A stretch of DNA of 64,000 nt from Alteromonas sp. BMJM2 (GCF_027257845.1 NZ_JAPVOT010000015.1:1-64000), one strand, 5' to 3'. Positions 9,463 to 18,272 are shown, counted from the first letter of the stretch. The notes: generated by a model not told the origin, from the letters alone. Translations and numbers: made by a program.

Positions 9463-9942
9463 TCACGAGCAGCTAAAGAACCTTTGGAAACCCCGTGCCA
9501 AGGTTATTCAAGTGGCCTTTACTACATATCCAGCGCGGGTTTCAGATGTTCTATAGCTCACCTGATTCGCTATAGATATTGCTGTGGCTTCCGGCTTGGT
9601 ACTTGAAGCGCTGTTTATATCTTTTTTGGAAATAGCTTTTATCAGTAAGCTGCAGCGTATTTTATACCGAAAACTACCACATTGATCCCGGACAAACTAA
9701 AAAGGTCTGACAGTAAAAAAGAAAAATTAAGCCACCTATTTCTTGAACAAATAACATAACTCGTTTTCATGGCTTTGGCGAGGGTTACGAACGATGTGAA
9801 CAGCTCATCAATTTTTATCGATATAGCTAAAATATTATCGTTAAATGAGTGATTTATGTGTCATCTAAGAAATTTAGCACATCAGAAAAACTTGATAGCT
9901 ATCAAGTTTTAGAAAAATTGAAAATTGATTGGGGATGATGAC
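9463..9942. other. Non-coding spacer between sulfatase operon and transposase
   Basis: No convincing gene. A weak hairpin (AACCTTTGG with CCAAGGTT) at about 9479-9506 may end the sulfatase transcript, and a perfect palindrome lies at 9887-9910 (listed separately). Nothing else is visible. Confidence 0.5.
9887..9910. repeat. Perfect 24-base palindrome beside the Y1 transposase
   Basis: The left half is AAAACTTGATAG and the right half is its exact reverse complement, with no spacer. It lies 32 bases past the transposase stop codon. It may be a terminator (a T run follows on the minus strand) or a REP-like substrate of the transposase. Confidence 0.6.
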
Positions 9943-10918
9943 TTAAGCGCACAGCCAGCGCTGACAATTTGCCGCGCCTTGTCGTCGTTTTCGCTCTAAA
10001 TGCTCACAATATTCAGTTAATGCGGGTAATGCTCCGACTGCACCTTTAAATAATGCACCAAACTCAGTGGTGATTTTAAGCCAATTATCTGCGGGAATGT
10101 TGAGCCTATTCAGTATGTCCTGGCTGCTTGAGCTAATGGCGCCACGCTTATCTTCTCGAATAATTCGACCGGTATCTTCAACCAGTACAATGTAATCTTT
10201 AACGCTGAACATAAGCCCGTTAGGCATATTGAGTCTTTCATTTCCCACAAACGGTGATAGCTCTCGTGGTTGCTCGCCTTTCATTGCTGAATTTATTCGG
10301 CGCTGAATACTGGTGTAATCTGAGGTTTCTGGAGTTGTGGCCATCTTGGCTCTGACTGGGTTTAAATCCACATAAGCCATACAGGCGAGTACTGCGGCTT
10401 CATCAAGTAATGCCCGGGATTTAAACCTGCCTTCCCAGAATCTGCCTGTGCACTTGTCTTCTTTGTTGGCCATTCTGGCGATGGGTTCACTGAGTGAACG
10501 CATAAACCAACTGATATCAATTAAGCGCTTACGGTATTCAGTAATGCATTCATTAACCGTTTGAAGTTCAAACTGGTTAAGGTCTTCCTCTTTAAGGTAT
10601 TTGTGCGTGAGTAACGTACCTTTAAAGCCCTTGTGCCATTGAATGAGCACTTCTTTATCTGACCACTGTTTTGCTTTGTCAGCATCAACTTTTAACACCA
10701 CATGTAAGTGATTACTCATCACGGCATAGGCACAAATATCAATAGCAAAGATGGTCGCTAACTCAAGAATGCGTGAATCAACCCACTCACGCCGATGCTC
10801 AAAGTTCTCACCTGTTGAATTATCAAAACCGCAAAGAAATGCCTTACGCACCACACGAGAACAGCAGTGATAGTAAGGCGTATCTTCCAGGCTAACGATT
10901 GTCTGTCTTGGTCTGGCC
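9943..10918 (-). CDS. Y1 (IS200/RAYT-like) transposase with a lost start codon
   Basis: The HUH motif NHLHVVL, preceded by YAVMS, and the block GRFWEGRFKSRALLDEAA followed by YVDLNPVRAKM are typical of the Y1_Tnp family, especially REP-associated transposases with an HTH-like tail. The family N-terminus is readable upstream of the first legal start: ARPRQTIVSLEDTPYYHCCS is in frame from 10917. At the expected initiation position (10920-10918) the codon is AGG, not ATG, and an in-frame stop precedes it. Translation could only begin at GTG 10854, losing 22 conserved residues. The gene is either dead or uses a poor start. The protein from GTG would have 303 residues. Confidence 0.82.
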
Positions 10919-11009
10919 CTCTTTAATTACCGTTTGGAAAGAGTAAATAAAACGTAGTTCAGTGCACGATATTTAGCCAACAATCTTGGGTGTCTTAATT
11001 TAATATTGA

Positions 11010-11171
11010 TCTGAAAGAGAACTTTCAGAAGAGGTTGGCTATAACAGAACGGTGATTCGTGAACAGCTTGTTCGTCTTGAATCTTATGAATACGTAGAAA
11101 TTAATCATGGCAAGTCTACAATACTTATCAAAGATCTCCCCAGCCTTAACAATTTAAAGGATGGCGATTGA
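11010..11171 (+). pseudogene. Remnant of a winged-helix protein (C-terminal piece)
   Basis: A start-less open frame reads ERELSEEVGYNRTVIREQL, then VRLESYEYVEINHGKSTI, and ends in KDGD. The helix-turn-recognition-helix rhythm and the following two strands look like a winged-helix DNA-binding end. There is a stop just upstream at 11007 and no start codon, so it is probably a gene remnant. The parent family is not recognised. Confidence 0.4.
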
Positions 11172-11307
11172 GATGTCCGCTCCTTGTCTATTGTTGCCTG
11201 AGGAGGAAATTCAGCTTGGTGTATGTGCAAATGATACCAAAGTGCTGGGATAATATGTTTCTTGTAAAATCAGGTGTATACTATCGACCTAGTTATGAGA
11301 GGTGTTT

Positions 11308-11478
11308 ATGAATACAAAGATTGAAGTTTACGGTGTTAAAGCTGTTCAACGCCCCAAAATTCCAGCAAGAAAGAAACTTGACCTTTCTGGTGAGTTTGGG
11401 CAACAGATCGTGAAGTCCGAAACTAAGCTAGTGCTAAGAACACACAAGCGTACGTTCGAAAAACTCGCTTACATGTAA
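11308..11478 (+). CDS. Antitoxin of a Doc-type toxin-antitoxin pair (56 aa)
   Basis: A 56-residue basic protein begins MNTKIEVYGVKAVQRPK and ends RTFEKLAYM, with GAGAGGTG ideally placed before the ATG. Its stop codon overlaps the start of the downstream Doc toxin by one base (TAATG), the usual coupling of a type II module. It is too short for a full Phd protein. The N-terminal half may bind DNA and the C-terminal half the toxin, but no named family is recognised. The call rests on position, size and coupling. Confidence 0.7.
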   Translation: MNTKIEVYGVKAVQRPKIPARKKLDLSGEFGQQIVKSETKLVLRTHKRTFEKLAYM

Positions 11479-11879
11479 TGGAGCTTATTTTTTTCCCCTT
11501 CGAGCGCGTTATAGAGATTAACGCCTACATTCTCGAAAACGAGCCTGGTATGAAGGGGGCCGCTGATATCAATAAGCTTCAGGGTGCGCTAGGCAGGATT
11601 GATAATGCTATTGTTTATTCAGGCTTAAATGATGTTTTCGAAATAGCAGCAAAGTATGCTGCCTCTATTGCACTTTCTCATTCGCTTCCTGATGCGAATA
11701 AGCGGACTGGACTTGCTGTAGCTCTGGAATATTTATCTCTCAATGATTATGAATTAATTGCTGATAATGAATTATTCGCAGATGCTATTAGAGATTTGGT
11801 TGTGAGCAAAATTGGTGAAGCGGATTTTGCTGACCTACTTTATGCCCAGTATATGTCTGAACAAAATCAAAATAATTAA
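11478..11879 (+). CDS. doc: Doc/Fic family toxin
   Basis: 133 residues. The Fic core motif appears as HSLPDANKRTGLAVALEYL near residues 74-92, which carries the catalytic His and the phosphate-binding NKR of Doc proteins. Doc of phage P1 phosphorylates elongation factor Tu and stops translation. Size and motif fit Doc rather than larger AMPylating Fic proteins. It is translationally coupled to the upstream antitoxin. On an extrachromosomal replicon the pair most likely acts in post-segregational maintenance. Confidence 0.85.
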   Translation: MELIFFPFERVIEINAYILENEPGMKGAADINKLQGALGRIDNAIVYSGLNDVFEIAAKYAASIALSHSLPDANKRTGLAVALEYLSLNDYELIADNELFADAIRDLVVSKIGEADFADLLYAQYMSEQNQNN

Positions 11880-12077
11880 GATATCATACAGTTTACTTTG
11901 CTTATGGCATCGTGAGTAGTTTAAAGAAGTTCAATATCTAATAAATCATATTGTTTCTCAGTCTGATGGTTGAGCATCACCGAATTACTGTATAAAAATC
12001 TGACAGCGCCATTATTCAAAACATAAATTTCGGCCGAGCTGCCATACTTATGTTTCCGATTAAACAGGAGACAACTC

Positions 12078-12653
12078 ATGGCAATTCAAATCCATACACC
12101 TTGGAACAAAAATCGCATTATCGGCCAGAAAAAGCCTCTTCAGATATCACATATATGGGGTATCCGAATTCGTTTAGAGCTTGAAAGACGAACGCGAGAT
12201 CTCGCACTGTTCAATCTTGGTCTTGATAGCAAACTACGCGGTTGTGATCTTGTAAAACTCAAGGTATCAGATGTCGTTCAGCAAAAAACAGGGAGTCCTG
12301 TCCAATTTGAGATTACACCAAACACGGGAGAATCGATTTTGGCTTGGGTAATAAAAGCTGGATTAAAACCCTCTGACTATCTTTTTAAGTCACGTATACA
12401 TGGCGCTCAGCATATATCAACCAGGCAATACAATCGTATTTTTCATGGATGGATTGAAAAACTCGGGCTAGACACGTCACTATACAGCACTCATTCAATG
12501 CGCAGAACTAAGCCTTATCTGATATATAAGAAAACCAATAATCTTCGGGTAGTTCAACTTTTGCTCGGCCATAAGAAATTAGAGAGCACTGTCCGTTATT
12601 TAGGCATTGAAGTTGACGACGCTTTGGAAATATCAGAATCTCTTGAAGTTTAG
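12078..12653 (+). CDS. Tyrosine recombinase (integrase), possibly shortened
   Basis: 191 residues with the catalytic set of phage-type integrases: Arg in SKLRGCDL, Lys in VQQKT, the HSMRR box, His in LLLGHKKLESTVRYLG and Tyr in that same block. RBS CAGGAG precedes the ATG. From memory, close relatives carry about a dozen residues between KVSDV and QQKTQRPVQFEI; here KVSDVVQQKTGSPVQFEI runs straight through, so a small in-frame deletion in the beta hairpin is likely. There is no N-terminal core-binding arm, as in other members of this short group. Activity is uncertain. It has its own terminator and no obvious att site was found. Confidence 0.8.
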   Translation: MAIQIHTPWNKNRIIGQKKPLQISHIWGIRIRLELERRTRDLALFNLGLDSKLRGCDLVKLKVSDVVQQKTGSPVQFEITPNTGESILAWVIKAGLKPSDYLFKSRIHGAQHISTRQYNRIFHGWIEKLGLDTSLYSTHSMRRTKPYLIYKKTNNLRVVQLLLGHKKLESTVRYLGIEVDDALEISESLEV

Positions 12654-12660
12654 GTTCTAT

Positions 12661-12682
12661 GGGCTGCCTGTGCAGCCCTTTT
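12661..12682 (+). terminator. Terminator after the integrase
   Basis: GGGCTGC and GCAGCCC pair perfectly around a CTGT loop and are followed by TTTTG, 8 bases after the integrase stop. Confidence 0.85.
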
Positions 12683-12859
12683 GTACGTAAAGCAGTCATA
12701 CGATTAATCAGACCTGAAGAACGGACCAAGGTAAGCGGCAGTTCGTAACTTTTGAGGCTTACTTTTCATTAACCACTTCTAAGTTTTTGCATCTAGTGAG
12801 ATATTCAAAATCGCATTACATCACGATAGTCATTAGCGATGATTATTGTCTTGTGTTTG

Positions 12860-13234
12860 CTACCAAATCTCACCACACTTTATGAGAAAGTTTGCCTTTG
12901 AAGACACATGATTATCTTTATGAAATACAAAAACTTTTTCCATTGTATTGAACATTTTCTGTTCCAAAAAATAAGGAAAACCGTCTGAATAAGCAATCCT
13001 GCGTAAAGCATTATCAATATTATGCTCATGAAACGTAGTGAAGCGCCTATAGCCCTCTTTATTACAGTTTGCCAAGTAATCTTTAAGAAGCACTTCTGTA
13101 ACTGCTATTTCAGGTTGAGCATCTGAAATTCTAGACTGTAGATATGTCCTATCTTTTAGGTATTGACCTGTTAAAAAACTCAAGATTAGTAGACAGAAAA
13201 AGATAAAATATGTGAGTTTCACAAACACAGCCAA
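12860..13234 (-). CDS. Small membrane-anchored hypothetical protein
   Basis: About 120 residues. Start codons are poor (TTG at 13234, or GTG at 13228 or 13222). One hydrophobic segment (YFIFFCLLILSFLTG) at residues 9-23 would anchor it in the inner membrane, followed by a polar domain with two Cys residues (LANCNKEG and IKCGEIW) that could form a disulfide outside. No family is recognised. It sits alone within the mobile block, so it may be cargo or a marginal gene. Confidence 0.45.
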   Translation of the reverse strand: MAVFVKLTYFIFFCLLILSFLTGQYLKDRTYLQSRISDAQPEIAVTEVLLKDYLANCNKEGYRRFTTFHEHNIDNALRRIAYSDGFPYFLEQKMFNTMEKVFVFHKDNHVSSKANFLIKCGEIW

Positions 13235-13624
13235 TGAGATAACAAGTAGTTAACTTGTGTATTGGGGTGCTTTCCAATAAGACAATATCAAAAATCCATT
13301 CTTACAAGTTATTTGATAGAGACAGCGTGCAGCGGTTTAGGACGAGGATCAGATATTCAGTATTGCAGCTTCGAACTTCTGCCACAGTACCCACTAGAGA
13401 GAGTAACAAAGCCGAAAACGATTGACCGCTTCTTGCACAAAACTGAAATAGCAGCTCCTATGAATGACCGTCCGCTACTTTTCTGAAGCAGACTATATTC
13501 GCTGAATCACTAAGTTCTGCTTCACATTCATCGTCACCGTTTAATGAGGGGCGCATGTGAATTATCTCTTAACAGAACTAAGCCTAGACCTGCAAACCTC
13601 ACTCGGTAAAATGCAGAACCCGCA
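13235..13624. other. Spacer between small hypothetical gene and hipA
   Basis: No supported gene, RNA or repeat was seen here. The longest open frame (13262-13486) lacks a ribosome-binding site and has no recognisable protein features. Confidence 0.4.
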
Positions 13625-14890
13625 CTAAAGCTTGAGGTTAGCGATCGTTTCTTTGATGCAGTTATGAAATATCTCGTTAACCATACTCACCTCTCCAGCT
13701 TTGCCAGGGCGTAGTTCTTCGTTTTTAACAACATTCATTAAATGGCTAGCATTTTGCTCGATAGTTTTTGTCATTTTTCTCACCTGAACCGCTGCTAAAG
13801 AAGCGGGAACACGTAACTCCTCAGCAAATTCCATAATGTTTGCTTCAGACAATTCTCCCAAGAATTGTGCTTTCCCCATGGGCTGGGACAATTCATGATC
13901 CATGTGTTTATGCGGCAATTCATATATCGCCGTCGACAATAAATCATAATGTGGGGTCATAACTACATCAGAGTCTTTGATGAAGAATGAGAGGTTTTTC
14001 AGATGAGCGTCGCCGTTGCCAACAAACGCATTAAATAAAGCCCAGCGAAAGATATCCAGCGTTGTTTTGGCCTTCATTCTAGAAAGCTGCGCCAGCTTGT
14101 TTAGACTCTCTGCTGTACTGTTGGGGTATTTCATATTTGGTGCAAGATTCAGTAACTGACAACCATCTAAGACATGACAACGATGTTGGCTAGGGTAAAA
14201 ACCTACGCGGTCAAACCGCTCTATAAGGTATACCGGCTCTGGCAAATAGCGAATATCTACTGAAGGGACGTCTAAACCACAAAGCTTTGCCAACTTCATG
14301 ACAAACCATTCATTCCTAACGGTATGGTAATAAACATCTGGCGAAGAATGTTCAGGTTTAAGGATGTGAGTCGACGGAAAAAATCCAGAAGGCTCTAGAA
14401 TTTCACCGTCGCGATATATAACCAGCATCTTGTGCTGCGCACCAGCTACGGACATTCTTTTACGCTCGGCGCGGTTCAAAGGCGCTTTTGGCAAATTTTT
14501 TATTCGCTCATTCACTTCTTCGTAAGTAAGTGAATGTACTTCACCTCGTGTAAGCTGCTCGCCTTCTGGCAACAAGGTTATGGCGCCAGCGGATTCAGCA
14601 CCTGCAACTTTGAGTAATCCAAAGGCATCTTCTATTGGCACTCTCACGTTTTTTGCCAGCAAATCACGCGCTTTCTCTTCGGGTAACAGATTGTCAAAAA
14701 ACCACTGCACCGGTCGATAAGTACCGCCGTCGATGTGCTTCCCTTCTCGCAAAGGAATATGAGGAGAAAGCGCTTGGCGACTCTCGCTTGCCAACCAACT
14801 TGGGGCGTACTCAAATCCCCAAATGTTATTTTCGTCAGTCAATTTGCCAACGAGCGTGTCATCCACGTATACATCAAGAGCTCGGTTCAT
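13625..14890 (-). CDS. hipA: HipA-type serine/threonine kinase toxin
   Basis: 421 residues. The N-terminal subdomain begins with DVYVDDTLVGKL, the HipA fold opener. SVAGAQHKMLVIY and THILKPEHSS form the nucleotide-binding loops, the catalytic loop is NAFVGNGDAHLKN and the metal-binding segment is PHYDLLST. E. coli HipA phosphorylates glutamyl-tRNA synthetase and induces persistence; that is family knowledge. The start overlaps the hipB stop by 4 bases (ATGA), so the two are coupled. The complete motifs suggest a working kinase. Confidence 0.93.
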   Translation of the reverse strand: MNRALDVYVDDTLVGKLTDENNIWGFEYAPSWLASESRQALSPHIPLREGKHIDGGTYRPVQWFFDNLLPEEKARDLLAKNVRVPIEDAFGLLKVAGAESAGAITLLPEGEQLTRGEVHSLTYEEVNERIKNLPKAPLNRAERKRMSVAGAQHKMLVIYRDGEILEPSGFFPSTHILKPEHSSPDVYYHTVRNEWFVMKLAKLCGLDVPSVDIRYLPEPVYLIERFDRVGFYPSQHRCHVLDGCQLLNLAPNMKYPNSTAESLNKLAQLSRMKAKTTLDIFRWALFNAFVGNGDAHLKNLSFFIKDSDVVMTPHYDLLSTAIYELPHKHMDHELSQPMGKAQFLGELSEANIMEFAEELRVPASLAAVQVRKMTKTIEQNASHLMNVVKNEELRPGKAGEVSMVNEIFHNCIKETIANLKL

Positions 14891-15171
14891 AAATCAATGC
14901 CGTCGATGATTTGTGACATCCGTTTTCGTTGTGCATCTGAAAGTGCCTCTTGTTCAATTGGAACATCGATGGTGACCGTGATCCCCAATGAATCCATAAC
15001 TCGCAACACTCGACCTAACTCAACCGTCGGCTTGCCATTCTCAAAATCACTCAGGAACGTTGTGCCATTGGAAGACAACGAGGCAACAGACATCTGATCT
15101 AAACCTTGCGTCTTCCTGACTAATTGCGCGGCTTTACCCAATTGTTTGGCATCTTTAACTGAAATTTTCAC
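14887..15171 (-). CDS. hipB: HipB-like antitoxin and repressor
   Basis: About 94 residues from the GTG at 15171, which follows GAGGTGTT at good spacing; a TTG at 15183 is less likely. The helix-turn-helix is visible in LGKAAQLVRKTQGLDQMSVA and in TTFLSDFENGKPTVELGRVL. The second is the HipB signature in which a phenylalanine-asparagine block follows the recognition helix. It should neutralise HipA and repress the operon by binding the three upstream inverted sites. The C-terminal tail beyond the HTH is longer than in E. coli HipB. Confidence 0.9.
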   Translation of the reverse strand: MKISVKDAKQLGKAAQLVRKTQGLDQMSVASLSSNGTTFLSDFENGKPTVELGRVLRVMDSLGITVTIDVPIEQEALSDAQRKRMSQIIDGIDL

Positions 15172-15185
15172 ACAACACCTCAAAT

Positions 15186-15203
15186 ATACGCGTTCGCGGT
15201 TAT
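15186..15203. promoter_or_regulatory. hip operator 1
   Basis: GCGTTCGCGGTTAT with an outer ATAC sits just ahead of the hipB start. The CGCGGTT half-site is shared with operators 2 and 3. Confidence 0.65.
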
Positions 15204-15235
15204 CTTATAAGAGATGAGACAAATAGCAAGTTTTT

Positions 15236-15254
15236 ATATGCGTTCGCGGTTAAT
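15236..15254. promoter_or_regulatory. hip operator 2
   Basis: ATATGCGTTCGCGGTTAAT repeats operator 1 about 50 bases further upstream in the same orientation. Confidence 0.65.
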
Positions 15255-15282
15255 TTGAATGTTACACCTTATAAAAACGAGC

Positions 15283-15305
15283 AGTAACCGCGAGCGCGGT
15301 TGTAA
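15283..15305. promoter_or_regulatory. hip operator 3
   Basis: AACCGCG and CGCGGTT face each other around a 2-base centre, the most symmetric of the three sites. It lies about 48 bases from operator 2, so all three are spaced by roughly 4.5-5 helical turns. Confidence 0.65.
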
Positions 15306-15370
15306 TTTTTCTTCTGGTTCACGCCATCTATTAATGAGAGCTTATTCAGGTTACATATTTTCTCTAACTA

Positions 15371-15400
15371 AAAAGGCCGCAACATCACGCTACAGCCTTT
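15371..15400 (-). terminator. Terminator after GH43 gene
   Basis: On the minus strand AAAGGC pairs with GCCTTTTT across a 17-base loop, 20 bases beyond the GH43 stop codon. Confidence 0.5.
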
Positions 15401-15420
15401 GTCTATCGCAAGGGTTTTGG

Positions 15421-17205
15421 TTAAAACACCATTTGGTTTCTACCCTTCGGGCCATCGTAGTCGTATTTAAACCAGTCTACATCTATATAACCGTCGTCCT
15501 TTTTCTCATTCCAAGAAAAGAAACCGAGTCTATCCCCCGTCCATTTACCAAAGCTTATGGTAAACGTTGGGCCAAAAGCTCGATAGCTTTTGCCATCTAA
15601 GCTGTATTCGTATGTGGCTTGGTTTCTCGCATTAGAGGTTCTCACATATAAGGTGTCGCTTTCTATTATTGGGCCTACTACTTTTTGACTCATCCCATCC
15701 ATGTAGAACAAACGCGTTGTGCCATCTTCTAAGCCTTCCACGCCTAATAAGTTAAACGTTCCGCCATATCTAACAAAACCCGCTAATTGATTTGGGGCTA
15801 TACCGCTAATATCAAACTTCGCCACAGCTGTGCCCGTTGTAATGCCCATTATTCGTTGGCTGAGGGTGTTACTAGCGCGCCAGAAATCGCCATCGGAACC
15901 ATCATTATTAGTCCACTCGTTAATTTTAGGTCCGTATTTATCGCCTTGTGGTAATACCTTACTCGCTTTGAGCCTTAACCAGCCATCTCGCTCTTTTAGC
16001 GACCAGTGGCTATCTCTTGGATTGTGATTCCACTCCCACTGGGGGCCTAATTTACTGCTGGCAAAATCGTCGTCAGAACGAGGCGCTGCAATAGGATAAC
16101 CTTTTATAGGTTTTTCGAACCGCTTAACAGGCTCACCTATACCGTCGTTGTCCTCGTCCACGCCGATAATCGGCCAGTCGTTTATCCATGTAACTGGCTC
16201 TAAGCTTTGTGGACGACCTTGAAAAGGGATATCGTCATTTTGGATAAGCTGATGCATATACCACCAGCTGCCGTCGGGTGCCTGCATCAACCCGCCTTGA
16301 CTGGCGCTGCGATTACCAAATTCAGTGCCTTTTTCTAGCACAGTTTTCACTTCATATGGCCCATAAATACTTTCTTTTGAACGCAAAACTAACTGCTTTC
16401 TGTCGTTTTTAGGGTTTTTTACACCTGGCTTTGTCGATTTGTCGCCCATGGTCCATTGCGCCATAAAGATGTACCAATACCCGTCTTTCTTGTAAATCTT
16501 GGCAGCCTCGGCCCCCATTCCGGTGTAGACCAACTTACCCTCATCGAGAATTTTAGTGCCATCCCAGCTCATGCGATAGATGCGGTTTTCATTACCTTCA
16601 ATAGTATTGTCAGCACTTTTTTGCTTAGCGCCTGAATTAACAATAATATAGGCCTCGTGTGTTTCTTCATCCCAAAATACAGCGGGATCATCTAATACAT
16701 CGGCTTTGGGCAGCATCATAATTGGCTTGCTCCACGGGCCTTCAATATTGTCGGCGGTTGTAACCATTAATCCGTGTTGATAGTCTATTTGGTACACATA
16801 CCATTTACCTTCGTGGTACGCTAAATCACCCGCCCATACCCCAAAAGAATAGCCGTTCATGCGGTCCCAATTGTACTCAGGAGCCCAAGATAGACTGGAA
16901 AAAGCATGACCAACATTTTCCCAGTTCACCATATCTTTTGATTTAAGAATGGGCATGCCAGGCGACATATGCTGTTTCGACGTAATCATGTAATACGTGT
17001 CGCCAACCTGTTCAATATCTGAGTCTGGGTAGTCGGCGTTTAATATAGGATTGATGTAAGTGCCATCACCTTGATCACCAAAGCTTCCAGAAATACCTTG
17101 TTTCATTGGCTCTTCTTTTACAGAAAGTGTGCTCGACGCATCAACCTGACAACCAGAAAGCACCGTAAGAAGAACGGATGCAATGCTTAATTTCTTAAAG
17201 TTCAT
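15421..17205 (-). CDS. GH43 family glycosidase lipoprotein
   Basis: About 594 residues from MNFKKLS; an earlier ATG at 17223 is in frame. The lipobox LSGC anchors it in a membrane. The five-bladed propeller core opens with INPILNADYPDSDIEQVGD (catalytic base Asp), continues with VLDDPAVFWDEE (pKa-tuning Asp) and GAEAAKIYKKDGYWYIF (acid Glu), the standard GH43 triad. The last 200 residues (from about DDFASSKLGPQWEW) are a concanavalin-like beta sandwich as in the GH43 beta-xylosidase group. Ulvan carries xylose, so removal of xylosyl units is a plausible role, but arabinofuranosidase activity cannot be excluded. It diverges from the nucleoside-hydrolase-like gene. Confidence 0.9.
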   Translation of the reverse strand: MNFKKLSIASVLLTVLSGCQVDASSTLSVKEEPMKQGISGSFGDQGDGTYINPILNADYPDSDIEQVGDTYYMITSKQHMSPGMPILKSKDMVNWENVGHAFSSLSWAPEYNWDRMNGYSFGVWAGDLAYHEGKWYVYQIDYQHGLMVTTADNIEGPWSKPIMMLPKADVLDDPAVFWDEETHEAYIIVNSGAKQKSADNTIEGNENRIYRMSWDGTKILDEGKLVYTGMGAEAAKIYKKDGYWYIFMAQWTMGDKSTKPGVKNPKNDRKQLVLRSKESIYGPYEVKTVLEKGTEFGNRSASQGGLMQAPDGSWWYMHQLIQNDDIPFQGRPQSLEPVTWINDWPIIGVDEDNDGIGEPVKRFEKPIKGYPIAAPRSDDDFASSKLGPQWEWNHNPRDSHWSLKERDGWLRLKASKVLPQGDKYGPKINEWTNNDGSDGDFWRASNTLSQRIMGITTGTAVAKFDISGIAPNQLAGFVRYGGTFNLLGVEGLEDGTTRLFYMDGMSQKVVGPIIESDTLYVRTSNARNQATYEYSLDGKSYRAFGPTFTISFGKWTGDRLGFFSWNEKKDDGYIDVDWFKYDYDGPKGRNQMVF

Positions 17206-17313
17206 TTGCTTAAACGTGTCCATAAAATTTCGCGGCTCTTAAAAATGAGATGTACTAAACCATCAATTAACAATATTTACATAATGACACATTTTGATTA
17301 CTATTGACAAACA

Positions 17314-17330
17314 CCAATCATTAGCAATCA
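17314..17330. promoter_or_regulatory. CAATCA repeat box between GH43 and NH-like gene
   Basis: Two CAATCA copies start 11 bases apart (17314 and 17325) in the divergent promoter region. The same hexamer recurs before other ulvan-catabolic units, so it may be an operator of the local regulon. Confidence 0.5.
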
Positions 17331-17390
17331 CGAAGTGCTTTATTCAATCTGTTTGGAGTGACTTTTTTACTTAATATTTATGGGGCATCT

Positions 17391-18272
17391 GTGAAATCTT
17401 TGATAAATATAGTAGCCGCAAGCATTGTGCTTAGCGCTTGTAATCCAGCATCTCTTACTGCTAAACAGGCGGAATCTTTGTCTCTTCAGCACATCAACTT
17501 ACCAAGCGGCACTCTTGCGGTGGTAATAGACGGTAATTCCCCCGACCCTGATGATATTGGTGCTACCCCAGTTTTATTAGCATTACTCGATAAAGCCAAC
17601 GCTGCCGACAGATTGGTACATATTTCTCATTCTTGCGATTTAGACCCCTTTAGAAATAAAGCCCGATATCAAATAGACCCCGAGAACGAGAGCAGACGTC
17701 AGCGTGTACTCGACAGCTCTATCAACCGCGCGCTACATGTTTTTGGTCCCTTTGATAACACCAAAAAGCTGTTTAATTGCAGAACGGAACAACAAGCAGC
17801 CATTGAGGACTTAACTTTAGCAATTAATAATGCCACTGCCGATAGACCGTTGTGGATTGTAGAAGCTGGCGAACCTGATGTTATCGGCTATGCCTTACAA
17901 GATTCTGAAGTCAGTAAGCGACAATATGTAAAAGTGGTATCTCACCACCCTGCAAATGACAACAGCGGCGACTATTTTACTTGGCAGCAAATTCTAAATT
18001 TTGGTGTTGAAGAGCATCAAATAGGCGATCAAAATGTAGGTTTGCAAACACCAATAAGTGCATGGGATTGGGCTAAAGATAGTAAAGACGAAGGTATCTC
18101 GCTGATTTACGAAATGCTTGAATATGCTGAGCAAGACGGCATAGTGCCTTTTCAAGCGGGCAAATTTGATAGCTCGGATGCTGGTATGATTTATTGGTGG
18201 ATAACGGGTGCAGATAATGGTGGAAATAAACATTCCACCCCAGAAGATATTAGAGTGACGCTTAAACAATAA
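17391..18272 (+). CDS. Nucleoside-hydrolase-like lipoprotein
   Basis: About 293 residues from GTG 17391 (signal VKSLINIVAASIVLSAC with lipobox); an upstream GTG at 17358 has its RBS too close. LAVVIDGNSPDPDDIGATP resembles the DTDPGxDD calcium-binding loop of inosine-uridine nucleoside hydrolases, with a longer insert. WIVEAGEPDVIGYAL resembles the second core strand of that fold, and DAGMIYWWITG the last metal region. It is exported, which does not suit nucleoside salvage, and it sits in a polysaccharide cluster, so it may cleave a glycosidic or related bond in algal material; this is inference. A second copy was destroyed at 4570-4798. Confidence 0.7.
   Translation: MKSLINIVAASIVLSACNPASLTAKQAESLSLQHINLPSGTLAVVIDGNSPDPDDIGATPVLLALLDKANAADRLVHISHSCDLDPFRNKARYQIDPENESRRQRVLDSSINRALHVFGPFDNTKKLFNCRTEQQAAIEDLTLAINNATADRPLWIVEAGEPDVIGYALQDSEVSKRQYVKVVSHHPANDNSGDYFTWQQILNFGVEEHQIGDQNVGLQTPISAWDWAKDSKDEGISLIYEMLEYAEQDGIVPFQAGKFDSSDAGMIYWWITGADNGGNKHSTPEDIRVTLKQ

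Noticed and set aside
13262-13486. 74-codon open frame between the small hypothetical gene and hipA
   Set aside because: Starts with TTG, has no ribosome-binding site and no protein-like composition.
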